From Rubeoparvulum massiliense (GTDB lineage Bacteria > Bacillota > Bacilli > Rubeoparvulales > Rubeoparvulaceae), in contig NZ_CVPE01000006.1 of NCBI RefSeq assembly GCF_001049895.1, positions 1,186,836-1,233,124 on the forward strand: a stretch of DNA of 46,289 bases, in the 5' to 3' direction. The position numbers and the translations under genes are program-made. Below are positions 27,050 through 35,304 of the stretch, piece by piece. The number at the start of each line of letters is the position of its first letter. The stretch's first letter is position 1. The notes under the pieces were generated by a model, which saw only the letters and a program-made list of their open reading frames with translations, was not told the DNA's origin and ran no database searches.

Positions 27050-27166
27050 GCATTGATGGAAGAATGGAAGCATGCCTCCCATAGAAATAGAAAATATCGT
27101 AATATGCTCAGACTTGTAATGATGGCTGTCCTAAAGTATAATATTGGAAATGGCATAAAAAGCTAA
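27050..27166 (+). pseudogene. short coding remnant, family unclear
   Basis: 39 codons open without a start, containing EEWKHASHRNRKYRNMLRLV and ending in TAA. The composition (basic, then hydrophobic) is reminiscent of a transposase or integrase tail, but I cannot assign it. It lies between two accessory genes, and its left edge abuts the lipoprotein stop. Confidence 0.25.
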
Positions 27167-27265
27167 GAACAATGGCATTCAATAGTTTTTGTAAAGTACT
27201 TGAGGAATAAATATGGTAGGGTACCCTTAGGTTAATCACTAAAGCAACCATAAGGAGATACCAAT

Positions 27266-27530
27266 ATGAAAAAAATTGATAATTCCCGCTATTAATGGAA
27301 TCATTCTTGGTTTATTTTTTAATATTTATTATGACTACTTTATGGTGTATAAGGGTTATAAAAATCAGTTCATCATGAAATTTATAATATTTTTTGTTGG
27401 ACTTTCACTTGTAACACTTCTCATGAAGCAAACATCAGTTCAAATTCAAAATAAACGTAATCTTCTTTCAATTCATTATGTTAGTTTTATCATAGTTCTT
27501 TTGGCATATATATTAGTAAGGCTCTTATGA
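27266..27530 (+). pseudogene. small membrane protein gene with frameshift in an A7 tract
   Basis: ATG 27266 is preceded by TAAGGAGATACCAAT but runs only nine codons (MKKIDNSRY). Removing one A from the seven-A run (27269-27275) would join it to an 84-codon frame starting LIIPAINGIILGLF and give one protein of about 87 residues with three hydrophobic segments. As written, translation of the long frame would need a TTG at 27276 with the ribosome binding site about 20 bases away. It could be a true frameshift, polymerase or ribosome slippage on the A-run, or a sequencing error. No family recognised. Confidence 0.55.
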
Positions 27531-27552
27531 TGTAAGACATGAGAGCCTTATT
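27519..27552 (+). terminator. terminator-like hairpin
   Basis: AAGGCTCT and AGAGCCTT pair around a 15-base loop, T-rich further on. The arm covers the stop of the small membrane protein and also the ATG at 27539, which argues against that ATG as the start of the next gene. Confidence 0.5.
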
Positions 27553-27625
27553 AATAAGATTTTTCAAAGATAAGGAAGAAAAAAACAGATCAAAATGTTA
27601 TGCATTTTTTCAGGTAGCAGAAGAG

Positions 27626-28546
27626 GTGAATATCATCGCTATTAATCTATTCAAGACCTTATTTCGAAATGCTATCAACTTTTTACTTGTCATGATCGGG
27701 ATAACCATGATTGTTCTGCTCCCTACAATGTTCTTTAATGCAGAGGGGGCATTTACGCCACTAAACTACTTACATAACTGCTGGAGCATGTTCTCAGAGC
27801 TTTTAACGGGAGACTTCGGAACGTATTACCCGACGATCGATTTATATTTGCGGGATGTGAACCAACGTTCCATCATCCAAGATCTCCTTCCCTTTATGTT
27901 GAAAAGTGCCAAGATCTTCATTCCAGGATTGTTATTGGGAATAGGGATGGGTATTTTGATTGCATTTATTTTTACGCTCTTCGGGAAAAAAGCAAGGGCT
28001 ATACTAAATCGAAGTAGCGTTCTATTGATCTCGTTTCCTGATTTTGTCATCATTGTACTTTTACAAGTTCTCTTTATTACCATCAATCAAAAGACTGGGA
28101 TTCGCTTTGTATCACCAATCTCCTCCAACCTCCATGGTGATGCTTGGCTATTACCTGTTCTCTCCTTGTCTGTCTTACCCATGTTCTTGACCATTCGCTT
28201 TGCGATGGAAGGAATTCAGGAAGTATACGCCAAGGATTATATTCTTCTGGCCTATAGTAAAGGTCTAAATCGCGTAGAAGTACTAATAAAACATGTGCTT
28301 GCCAATGTGATTACCCGTATTTTTTCGAATTTTACAACCATTTTTATGATGGTCATCTCTAACTTGGTCATTGTGGAACAACTCTTTAATACGAAAGGAA
28401 TCAGTTTTTTCTATTTTGATTTTTACCCGAAATTAAGTGAAAAAAGTCTCATCATCATGATCATGGTCTTCTGGCTAATCGGGTTGGTCATAAGAGAAAC
28501 CACGGAAAGATTCCTAAAGAAGATCGAAAGGAACTATCAGATATGA
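27626..28546 (+). CDS. OppB/DppB-type ABC transporter permease
   Basis: About 306 residues from the GTG at 27626 (MNIIAINLF). There are six hydrophobic segments, the first at about 13-35, then near 105-130, 140-165, 180-200, 245-270 and 280-300. The binding-protein-dependent permease loop is present as AYSKGLNRVEVLIKHVLANV (EAA motif region). The frame is open to ATG 27539, but that codon sits inside a hairpin with no ribosome binding site; GAAGAG directly before the GTG is close, so the start stays uncertain. It pairs with the next gene as OppB/OppC partners. No substrate-binding protein or ATPase is encoded here. Confidence 0.75.
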   Translation: MNIIAINLFKTLFRNAINFLLVMIGITMIVLLPTMFFNAEGAFTPLNYLHNCWSMFSELLTGDFGTYYPTIDLYLRDVNQRSIIQDLLPFMLKSAKIFIPGLLLGIGMGILIAFIFTLFGKKARAILNRSSVLLISFPDFVIIVLLQVLFITINQKTGIRFVSPISSNLHGDAWLLPVLSLSVLPMFLTIRFAMEGIQEVYAKDYILLAYSKGLNRVEVLIKHVLANVITRIFSNFTTIFMMVISNLVIVEQLFNTKGISFFYFDFYPKLSEKSLIIMIMVFWLIGLVIRETTERFLKKIERNYQI

Positions 28547-29436
28547 TGAAAAAGAATTCTGCCATCGTGATGGGAATCATCATCCTTGTTGTCTTACTAG
28601 TGCTCTCCTTCCTTTCAATTCTTCATCCCGCTCATGATGAAGATGCACATCGAATGAATGAAGAGTATCAAAAACCTTCATTCGAGCATTGGTTTGGAAC
28701 AGGAAGAGGTGGATATGATTTATTTTATCTCGTTATCTCCGGCATTAAATATACGATCCTTGTTGCTCTAGCCATTTTGTTCTTACGGATGCTCATCGCT
28801 CTACCTATCGGTCTCTTAACAGGAATTAATGGAGGTCTCATTCAAAAAGTATTACGAAAAATTGCTACAACACTATCTGCAATTCCCTTATTTTTAATCT
28901 CATTTGCATTATTAGCAAGAATCACGTTCAATGAAGCGATTCCAATAACCACGAAGCTAATCATCTTCATCATCATCAATGCATGCGTAGGTGCACCCAT
29001 CATTGCCTATACCATTAGTAAGATCGTAGAACGTATTAATCAAGAGCCCTTTGTCGAGGGGGCACTTATCTTAGGCGCTAGCAAGCTATATCTATTACGA
29101 AAGCATATCTTTCCTCATATGAAACCTTATTTAATCTCTCTATTAATTACAGAAATTGTCCATATCCTTTGGCTGATGGGACATTTAGGTATCTTCAACA
29201 TCTTTGTAGGTGGCACCCTCGTTGAATCTTCTCCAGGGTTAATCATCTATTACTCCATCACCAATGAGTTAGCTGGCTTATTAGCACAGAACTTTAGTTT
29301 CATCATTGTAAGACAGGCACCTTGGCTAGCTTTAATTCCCGCAGCAGTATTCGTCTTGATTATCCTTGCTTTTAACCTCATTGCCGAAGGTATACGAAAA
29401 AGGGAGCAGGCCCCCTTGAGAGGAGTTAATTTATGA
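28543..29436 (+). CDS. OppC/DppC-type ABC transporter permease
   Basis: 297 residues. First helix at 8-28, an extracytoplasmic stretch with HWFGTGRGGYDLFY, the hallmark of DppC/OppC proteins (compare GTDxxGRDxxSR), then five helices with the EAA-like loop GALILGASKLYLLRKHIFPH. It overlaps the preceding gene by four bases (ATGA) and is itself overlapped by the next gene. Peptide, nickel or oligopeptide substrates are usual for the family; without a binding protein or ATPases the substrate cannot be named. It may borrow subunits encoded elsewhere. Confidence 0.78.
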   Translation: MMKKNSAIVMGIIILVVLLVLSFLSILHPAHDEDAHRMNEEYQKPSFEHWFGTGRGGYDLFYLVISGIKYTILVALAILFLRMLIALPIGLLTGINGGLIQKVLRKIATTLSAIPLFLISFALLARITFNEAIPITTKLIIFIIINACVGAPIIAYTISKIVERINQEPFVEGALILGASKLYLLRKHIFPHMKPYLISLLITEIVHILWLMGHLGIFNIFVGGTLVESSPGLIIYYSITNELAGLLAQNFSFIIVRQAPWLALIPAAVFVLIILAFNLIAEGIRKREQAPLRGVNL

Positions 29437-29744
29437 AGTTCCTTATTCCGACTCTGATTGTGATCCTCGTTGAGCTAGGGATTATTTATGGATTTACATT
29501 TTTTGTAGAGATGTCCTTTGTTGATCTTTGGTTTTTCATTGGTGTTGCCTTTACTGCGATTACTTTTTTCTTTAGTTCTACTGAATCGCAGGAAGCAGGT
29601 CAACGTCAAGACCAACTTCTAAGTCGAACAGGTATCATGCCTACAAGCTATGCAGCGAAGAAATATCGCATCAATCCACTGACCATTGGATCGATCATCG
29701 TGACGATTTCTGGACTGATCTTTACTTTGGTCTATTTTAGCTAG
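29433..29744 (+). CDS. small membrane protein next to permease pair
   Basis: 103 residues with three hydrophobic segments (about 5-27, 30-48 and 82-102) and a cytoplasmic loop rich in Gln/Arg (AGQRQDQLLSRTG). It overlaps the OppC-type gene by four bases (ATGA), so it is co-translated with it. A DUF3899-like assignment is possible but I cannot confirm it. It is probably an accessory subunit of the permease pair (inference from coupling only). Confidence 0.6.
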   Translation: MKFLIPTLIVILVELGIIYGFTFFVEMSFVDLWFFIGVAFTAITFFFSSTESQEAGQRQDQLLSRTGIMPTSYAAKKYRINPLTIGSIIVTISGLIFTLVYFS

Positions 29745-29891
29745 AATAGCTTATCTACTCGATTCCGATTTTAGCATTATCTATAGCTTTTTATTCTAGC
29801 GATGGCTATGACCACTTTACTGCTACGCTTTAACAGTTATCATTATTATTGGAGGTTCACAGATAATTCACTGAAAGGAAGGAAGATATTC

Positions 29892-30260
29892 ATGCATTAC
29901 GAGGTTGTGAAAGAGCATCGGAGTAATTACCCCCAGCCCATTACCTTAGTAAAGGGGGACTCAGTCATTGTTGGGGAACGCTATGCTGGTGTAGAGGGCT
30001 GGAATAACTGGGTTTTCTGCATCAAGCTTGACCATTCAGCACAGGGGTGGGTGCCCGAGCAATTGCTGCAACGAGATGGAGAGCTAGGCGTACTCACCGC
30101 GGACTATACTGCAAAGGAATTGAATGTGGATATTGGTGATGAAGTAGTGGGCAGCAAGGAATTGAATGGTTGGATGTGGTGTGAAAAGCTTGATGATCAC
30201 GATACAGGTTGGGTCCCTAAAGAAAATTTTAAAAAATCGAGCACGATGGGTTCAGCGTAA
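29892..30260 (+). CDS. tandem SH3-like domain protein
   Basis: 122 residues from the ATG at 29892, which follows GAAAGGAAGGAAGATATTC; the frame is open back to 29802 without a ribosome binding site. Two copies of an SH3-like beta-barrel are visible: about 1-60 ending SAQGWVPEQLL and about 65-117 ending HDTGWVPKENF, each with a Trp-rich (W-x-x-W) core. No signal peptide, so it is cytosolic despite resembling wall-binding SH3 domains. Similar short proteins occur in Bacillota without known function. A hairpin lacking a T-tract follows at 30239-30281. Confidence 0.7.
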   Translation: MHYEVVKEHRSNYPQPITLVKGDSVIVGERYAGVEGWNNWVFCIKLDHSAQGWVPEQLLQRDGELGVLTADYTAKELNVDIGDEVVGSKELNGWMWCEKLDDHDTGWVPKENFKKSSTMGSA

Positions 30261-30314
30261 ATCGCTTACCCCTTCGTGCTCCTGTTCCACATCGAATAAA
30301 GAAACCCTCAAGCC

Positions 30315-30539
30315 TCAATGGTAATTCCCATTGGTCTTCCTGCACTCTTCACATACCACCACATGTCCATGGGCGCCATCATGATTCTCGATTCCGTACC
30401 CTACTAGCCCTTCCTTCCCACAGTAAAGACACGCAACAGAGAAATCCATGTGATACCTTGCCTTCCATGCGATGGGCTTAAATTCCACACCTAAAGGAAT
30501 GCGAAAGGGCATCCTTGTACTGGTTTCCTGTAAAGCCAT
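30315..30539 (-). CDS. zinc-ribbon-like small protein
   Basis: 74 residues with two CxxC pairs (CLYCGKEG and CEECRKT), spaced about 24 residues apart, giving a likely single structural zinc site. The segment between them is GYGIENHDGAHGHVVV. No signal peptide or membrane segment. ATG preceded by GGGGGAATCATC. Single gene with about 300 bases of non-coding sequence upstream. The family is not recognised; possible nucleic-acid or protein-binding role. Confidence 0.6.
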   Translation of the reverse strand: MALQETSTRMPFRIPLGVEFKPIAWKARYHMDFSVACLYCGKEGLVGYGIENHDGAHGHVVVCEECRKTNGNYH

Positions 30540-30599
30540 GATGATTCCCCCTATTCATTAGCCATCTTGTTATTCTTTACTACTATAACCAGTATTCTG

Positions 30600-30768
30600 A
30601 AGATTGATACAGAATGGGATAGGCCCTCGCCGTTCCCCATTCAGCAATTACCCATATGATGGCAGTGGGAATCTTTTTCAAAATGAATACGAGACCCCAT
30701 CTGGTGAAAAGATTCCCTAATGAGGGTACGTCAAAATGGGATGACGGCTTCCGTCATCTTTTTTTTCT
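30600..30768 (+). ncRNA. orphan structured region ending in an intrinsic terminator
   Basis: A strong terminator GATGACGG-ctt-CCGTCATC-TTTTTTTT (30742-30768) stands here without any plus-strand gene before it. The preceding 130 bases contain further pairings: GAATGG with CCATTC (30632-30663) and GGGAATCTTTTTCA with TGAAAAGATTCCC (30667-30714). Together they could be a small RNA or a leader attenuator for the aminopeptidase gene that begins 79 bases later. No known riboswitch class recognised. The opposite strand would be the 5' leader of the zinc-ribbon gene. Confidence 0.35.
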
Positions 30769-30846
30769 TTACGCCTTCGCCTTTCCTTCTTCAATTTGAT
30801 ACAATAGGAACGTAAAACATTGTCAACGGAAAGGGATGGATGAATA

Positions 30847-31962
30847 ATGCGAGATCCTCGCTTAACGCAGTTAGCAAAAAATTTAATTAACTATTCTGTC
30901 TCCCTGAAACCAGGGGAAAAAATCTTGATCGAAATGTTCGATCATGATGCAGAGATGGTGAAAGCCTTGGTAGAAGCTACCTATGAAGCAGGTGGTCTAC
31001 CCTTCGTACATCTCTATGACCAAAATGTCCAACGTAGCCTCCTCCTCGGCATGAGTGAAGAGCAAGCGAAGATGCAAGCAGAATGGGACTTAGAACGGAT
31101 GAAGGCCATGGACGCCTATATTGGCGTACGCGCTGCCAAAAACGTCTCCCAAACCTCCGATGTTCCGAGCGAAAAGAACAACATCTGGGCTAAATTCTAT
31201 AACCACCCTGTACACTCGCGGGAACGCGTACCCCACACGAAATGGTGCGTTCTCCGTTACCCCAACCATTCCATGGCACAGCTCTCGAAGATGAGCACTG
31301 AAGCCTTCGAAAACTTCTATTTCCAAGTCTGTACCCTCGACTACAGCAAGATGGACAAAGCCATGGATGCCTTGGTAAAAGTAATGGATCGTACAGATAA
31401 GGTACATATCAAAGGAAATGGTACCGATCTCACCTTCTCCATCAAGGATATCCCCAAGATTAAATGCTCTGGTCATATGAATATTCCTGATGGTGAAGTT
31501 TACACAGCACCTGTTCGCGACTCCGTCAACGGTGTTGTACAATACAATGCACCATCTCCTTACCATGGCTTCGTCTTTGAAAATGTACGTCTACGTTTCG
31601 AAAACGGTAAGGTGGTTGAAGCAACCTCCAACAACACCAAGCTATTGAACGAGATTTTGGATACTGATGAAGGTGCTCGCTTTATTGGAGAGTTTGCCAT
31701 TGGTGTGAATCCCTATGTCCAACATCCCATGGGAGATATTCTTTTCGATGAGAAGATTGACGGAAGCTTCCACTTCACACCTGGTCAATCCTATGATGAG
31801 GCGCCCAATGGGAATAACTCAGCGATCCATTGGGATCTAGTCTGCATCCAACGCCCTGAATATGGTGGTGGCGAAATCTACTTCGACGATGTCTTGATCC
31901 GTAAAGATGGTCGCTTTGTCCTTCCAGAATTAGAGATTTTAAATCCCGAAAACTTAAAATAG
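30847..31962 (+). CDS. M29-family aminopeptidase (AmpS/aminopeptidase T)
   Basis: Metallo-aminopeptidase of family M29, 371 residues, slightly shorter than B. subtilis AmpS (about 410). The N-terminal Rossmann-like part begins DPRLTQLAKNLINYSVSLKPGE. The C-terminal metal-binding part includes GEVYTAPVRDSVNG, NEILDTDEGARFIGEFAIG and a His in HWDLVCI. Cytosolic release of N-terminal residues from peptides. The start has AAAGGGATGG 13 bases ahead. It is a single gene convergent with the L,D-transpeptidase. Confidence 0.88.
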   Translation: MRDPRLTQLAKNLINYSVSLKPGEKILIEMFDHDAEMVKALVEATYEAGGLPFVHLYDQNVQRSLLLGMSEEQAKMQAEWDLERMKAMDAYIGVRAAKNVSQTSDVPSEKNNIWAKFYNHPVHSRERVPHTKWCVLRYPNHSMAQLSKMSTEAFENFYFQVCTLDYSKMDKAMDALVKVMDRTDKVHIKGNGTDLTFSIKDIPKIKCSGHMNIPDGEVYTAPVRDSVNGVVQYNAPSPYHGFVFENVRLRFENGKVVEATSNNTKLLNEILDTDEGARFIGEFAIGVNPYVQHPMGDILFDEKIDGSFHFTPGQSYDEAPNGNNSAIHWDLVCIQRPEYGGGEIYFDDVLIRKDGRFVLPELEILNPENLK

Positions 31963-31974
31963 GGCTTGAGAGAA

Positions 31975-32475
31975 TTACTCAATAATCACCTTCGTCCCAA
32001 TGGGGAGATGGCGAAAGAGGAACTCTACATCCTGATTGCGCATGCGGATACAACCGGTGGAGACAGGATTGCCTAAGAGATCATTCCGATTGGTGCCATG
32101 AATACCATACTTGTATCCGCCTGTTCCAGGTACACTTAAGCCTAACCAGCGTGTACCTAGTGGATTTTTGGCAGAACCGCCTGGGATATTCTTCGGTAGA
32201 TACCAGGGATGATATACCTTCGTCGTAATGGTAAACTGTCCCGCAGGAGTGGGATGGCCTGGTCTCCCGGTGGCAACAAGAAAGCGGTAGATCGGTACTT
32301 CATTCATGTAGACTGTGAGCAAATTCTGTTTCCGGTTCACATGAATGATCACACCTTCTTCTACCGCTTTTACTTGTATGGAGAGTAAAAGAATCAGAAG
32401 GAGAGATATCAATATCCATTGCGGTCTACAGATGAATCCGCCTAGGCTCTTCTTCCAACAACTCATCCACGCCAT
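31975..32475 (-). CDS. L,D-transpeptidase (YkuD domain)
   Basis: Extracytoplasmic peptidoglycan crosslinking or editing enzyme. From the ATG at 32475 (166 aa; GGAGG 8 bases before) it has a signal anchor near 18-40 and a YkuD domain (about 50-166) with the catalytic motif HGTNRNDLLGNPVSTGCIRM: His, then Ser-Thr-Gly-Cys with the nucleophilic Cys. There is no LysM or SH3 wall-binding module, so it is a minimal form. Convergent with the aminopeptidase; only 12 bases separate the two stops. Confidence 0.9.
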   Translation of the reverse strand: MAWMSCWKKSLGGFICRPQWILISLLLILLLSIQVKAVEEGVIIHVNRKQNLLTVYMNEVPIYRFLVATGRPGHPTPAGQFTITTKVYHPWYLPKNIPGGSAKNPLGTRWLGLSVPGTGGYKYGIHGTNRNDLLGNPVSTGCIRMRNQDVEFLFRHLPIGTKVIIE

Positions 32476-32634
32476 GTGATACACCTCCTGCCCTTGATGG
32501 ATAGCCTTTGCTCCTTGGCCTTAGTTTCCACATGATGTTCAACCAATATTCTGTTTCATCGAAATAACAGGCGATATGCCATTGCGATGATATGGTATCG
32601 ATGGAGTTTCCAACAGATCATGCCTAAACCATGC

Positions 32635-32673
32635 AAAAAGCTCTTCAGTGGATGATGCACTGAAGAGCTTTTT
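32635..32673. terminator. bidirectional terminator after argS-exonuclease
   Basis: AAAAAGCTCTTCAGTG pairs perfectly with CACTGAAGAGCTTTTT around a 7-base loop. It ends the minus-strand argS operon. Confidence 0.9.
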
Positions 32674-32716
32674 ATCGAATCTCTTTCATTTCATTCTTGT
32701 CGTTCCAACTTCTCCA

Positions 32717-33592
32717 TCAGACTTGTGCATTGGGGATTTCCTGTAATAATCGCCAGAGCGTATTGCGATCCATCTCCATATACTCCCCTTGCCAACGTGC
32801 TTCTTCCAGCTGAACTGAGAGTGGAATATCACATTTAATGGTAGCTAATTGACGGGAGAGCTGGAGCATCTCTAGATCCTGTTCAATCTTCTGACGAACC
32901 CCTTTTGAGACCTCATCAAGGTTTGCTAACAAGTGATCGATGGAGTGGAATTGTGTGAGTAGCTTTAAAGCGGTCTTCTCGCCAACACCTCGAACACCTG
33001 GGTAATTATCGCTTGCATCGCCCATCAAGGCCTTGAGATCAATGATCTGAGCAGGCTGTAATCCCACTTCCTCTTGCAATGCTTCTATGGTATAACGCTT
33101 ATAATTAGCAAAGCCTCGCTTCATGATAATGGCATGTACTTGCTCATCGATCAATTGAAGGCTATCCCGGTCAGAGGTCAAGATTTGGACCTCCATATCC
33201 TGCCCATAATTAGCTGACAGCGTCCCAATGAGGTCATCTGCTTCAAAGCCTGGCTTCTCCATATTCAGAATCCCCAATTGCTCCACCAGCGGTTGAACCA
33301 GGGTAAACTGAGGGAGCAATTCAAGGGGTGGTTCTCCCCGATTCGCCTTGTACTCTGTATATAATTGATGCCGAAAGGTGGGCTGAGGTGTATCCCAGCA
33401 ACAGATCACATGGCTTGGCTCATACTGTTGAACTGCGTCCAATAAGTATTGCATAAAGCCAAAGAGACCATTGGTGGGAACACCTTGTGGGTTGAACATG
33501 AAGTTTCCATGAATGCCCGTGGCATAAAATCCGCGGAACAACAGGGACATGCCGTCCACCAGCATCAGCTTCTCCTCTGGAACCATCTTCAT
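32717..33592 (-). CDS. 5'-3' exonuclease (PolA N-terminal type, YpcP-like)
   Basis: 291-residue flap-endonuclease/5'-3' exonuclease, the same fold as the N-terminal domain of DNA polymerase I. PIN-type metal site residues are visible in KLMLVDGMSLLFRGF, CCWDTPQPTFRHQLY, KPGFEADDLIGTL and TSDRDSLQLI. The helix-hairpin-helix is GDASDNYPGVRGVGEKTALKLL at about 190-211. Its ATG overlaps the argS stop (TAATG), a translational coupling that puts an RNA/flap nuclease under the Arg T-box. A second ATG at 33565 with GAGGAG before it is an alternative start, but the KLMLVDGM context suggests the longer form. Confidence 0.9.
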   Translation of the reverse strand: MKMVPEEKLMLVDGMSLLFRGFYATGIHGNFMFNPQGVPTNGLFGFMQYLLDAVQQYEPSHVICCWDTPQPTFRHQLYTEYKANRGEPPLELLPQFTLVQPLVEQLGILNMEKPGFEADDLIGTLSANYGQDMEVQILTSDRDSLQLIDEQVHAIIMKRGFANYKRYTIEALQEEVGLQPAQIIDLKALMGDASDNYPGVRGVGEKTALKLLTQFHSIDHLLANLDEVSKGVRQKIEQDLEMLQLSRQLATIKCDIPLSVQLEEARWQGEYMEMDRNTLWRLLQEIPNAQV

Positions 33593-35280
33593 TAGATCTG
33601 CTCTGGTGTCCGAAGTGTGAGCACTTCCAACCCATGTTTCAATACCCGTGCAGCTGCATCCACCAATTGGAGCTTCGCAATCTGTTCCGCTGGATCATCC
33701 ACCAATAACCGCTCTTGATTATAATAGCGATTGAACAAGGCACATAGATCGAGGACAAACCGTGCTACCTGCGATGGATCATATTTTTCTGCTGCCCGCT
33801 CCATGGCTTCCTGATATTTGGTCAGGTGGAATAGGAGATCCCATGCCACCGGCGTTTGGAACGCAGGATGTGCTTGTAGAGGTGCTTCTTTCCACTCGAC
33901 CGTGGCCTTCCGTAATACACTCTGCATCCGTGCATAGGTGTATTGAACATAGGGACCTGTCTCGCCATCGAAGTTGAGCGCTTCGTCCCATTGGAAGTTC
34001 ACATTATGAGCATAGTAGTTCTTCAGGTCATTGAAGACAATGGCACCAACGCCCACCCATTCTGCCACTTGCTCCTTATTGGGGAGGTCAGGATTCTTCT
34101 CGTCAATAATATTCTTTACCTTAGAGATAGCTTCATCGAGTACATCTTCAAGGAGAACCGCCTTCCCTTTCCGAGTGGACATGCTCTCTCCTTCAATCTT
34201 CATGAGCCCGAAGGCAATATGCTTACACTGCTTCGCCCATTCATAGCCCATCTTCTCAATCACACCGAAAACCTGTTGGAAGTGTAGGCTTTGACGCGCA
34301 TCCACTACGTAGAGAATCTGCTCTGGATGGAACTTCTCATACCGATAGATGGCCGCTGCAATATCCCGTGTTGCATAGATCGTGCTTCCATCATTCTTCA
34401 GCACGATACAGGGTGGAATCTCTTCACTCACTTCTACCACAAGGGCACCTTTACTCTCAACGAGGAGATCCTTTTCCTTCAGTTCATTGAAGACCCGATC
34501 CATTTGGTTCTGGTAGTAGCTCTCACCCCAGAAGTGGTCAATATGCACATTGAGCTTCTCGTACATCCGATTAAACTCTTTCAGGCTTTCAGAAACGAAC
34601 CATTGCCAGAGACGATGAGCTTCTTCATCCCCCTGCTCAAGACGATGGAACCAAGCACGGCCTTCATCCTCCAGATTTAATTCAGGGTGTAGCTCCACCT
34701 CTTCATGGAATTTCACATAGAGACGAAGTAATTCTGGAATCGGGTTGGCCACAACCTTCTCCTCTTCACCCCAACGGAGATAGGCAGAGATAAGCTTCCC
34801 GAACTGGGTTCCCCAGTCACCCAAGTGGTTGATACCGATGGCTTCATACCCCATCGTTCCATAGATATTCTTTAATGCCTGGCCGATCATCGTCGAACGG
34901 ATATGAGCAAGGGTAAATGGCTTCGCAATATTGGGAGAAGAATACTCTACAATCATGGGCTTCCCTTCGCCAATGGAATGGAGAAGCTTACCTGCCCGCG
35001 CATCCTCCATGATTTGAATCGCATATTGGTTCCGATCTACAAAGAAATTGAGATAGGGCCCATTGGCTTCCACCTTCGTAAACAATGGATCATGAAGCTC
35101 ATTGGCTAGCTCCTGCGCGATAACGGCTGGAGCCTTTTTCAACTGCTTTGCTAAGATAAAACAAGGAAATGCAACGTCACCAAGCTCACGGTTTGGCGGT
35201 GTTTCCAGTAGACCCATGATCTTGTCTGGCTCTATGGAAACCTGGGCTTCAAGTAATTGAACAACCTTCTCTTTAAGCAT
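33592..35280 (-). CDS. argS: arginyl-tRNA synthetase, alternative (T-box) type
   Basis: Class Ia synthetase charging tRNA-Arg, 562 residues from the ATG at 35280, which follows GGAGGGACAAAG. It has the N-terminal Arg-N domain (1-90), the catalytic Rossmann domain with SSPNIAKPFTLAHIRST (114-130), INHLGDWGTQFGKLI, the MSTRKG loop and a C-terminal anticodon-binding domain (DALR) from about 440. It belongs to the eukaryote-like SSPNIAKPF branch found as argS2 in some bacilli and in enterococci, not the ANPTGxLHIGH branch of B. subtilis argS. The HIGH-type tetrad is T-L-A-H. A housekeeping argS of the other type may exist elsewhere. Confidence 0.93.
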   Translation of the reverse strand: MLKEKVVQLLEAQVSIEPDKIMGLLETPPNRELGDVAFPCFILAKQLKKAPAVIAQELANELHDPLFTKVEANGPYLNFFVDRNQYAIQIMEDARAGKLLHSIGEGKPMIVEYSSPNIAKPFTLAHIRSTMIGQALKNIYGTMGYEAIGINHLGDWGTQFGKLISAYLRWGEEEKVVANPIPELLRLYVKFHEEVELHPELNLEDEGRAWFHRLEQGDEEAHRLWQWFVSESLKEFNRMYEKLNVHIDHFWGESYYQNQMDRVFNELKEKDLLVESKGALVVEVSEEIPPCIVLKNDGSTIYATRDIAAAIYRYEKFHPEQILYVVDARQSLHFQQVFGVIEKMGYEWAKQCKHIAFGLMKIEGESMSTRKGKAVLLEDVLDEAISKVKNIIDEKNPDLPNKEQVAEWVGVGAIVFNDLKNYYAHNVNFQWDEALNFDGETGPYVQYTYARMQSVLRKATVEWKEAPLQAHPAFQTPVAWDLLFHLTKYQEAMERAAEKYDPSQVARFVLDLCALFNRYYNQERLLVDDPAEQIAKLQLVDAAARVLKHGLEVLTLRTPEQI

Positions 35281-35304
35281 CTTTGTCCCTCCAAAAATTG
35301 AAAT

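Noticed and set aside
27539-27625. Upstream ATG for the OppB-type permease
   Set aside because: No ribosome binding site; the codon lies in a terminator-like hairpin, and the extra 29 residues are charged and not typical of the family.
30656-30805. 48-codon plus-strand ORF before the aminopeptidase
   Set aside because: No ribosome binding site, and it would be translated straight through the strong terminator hairpin.
31090-31566. 158-codon minus-strand ORF inside the M29 aminopeptidase gene
   Set aside because: Antisense to a conserved gene, with no ribosome binding site or recognisable motif.
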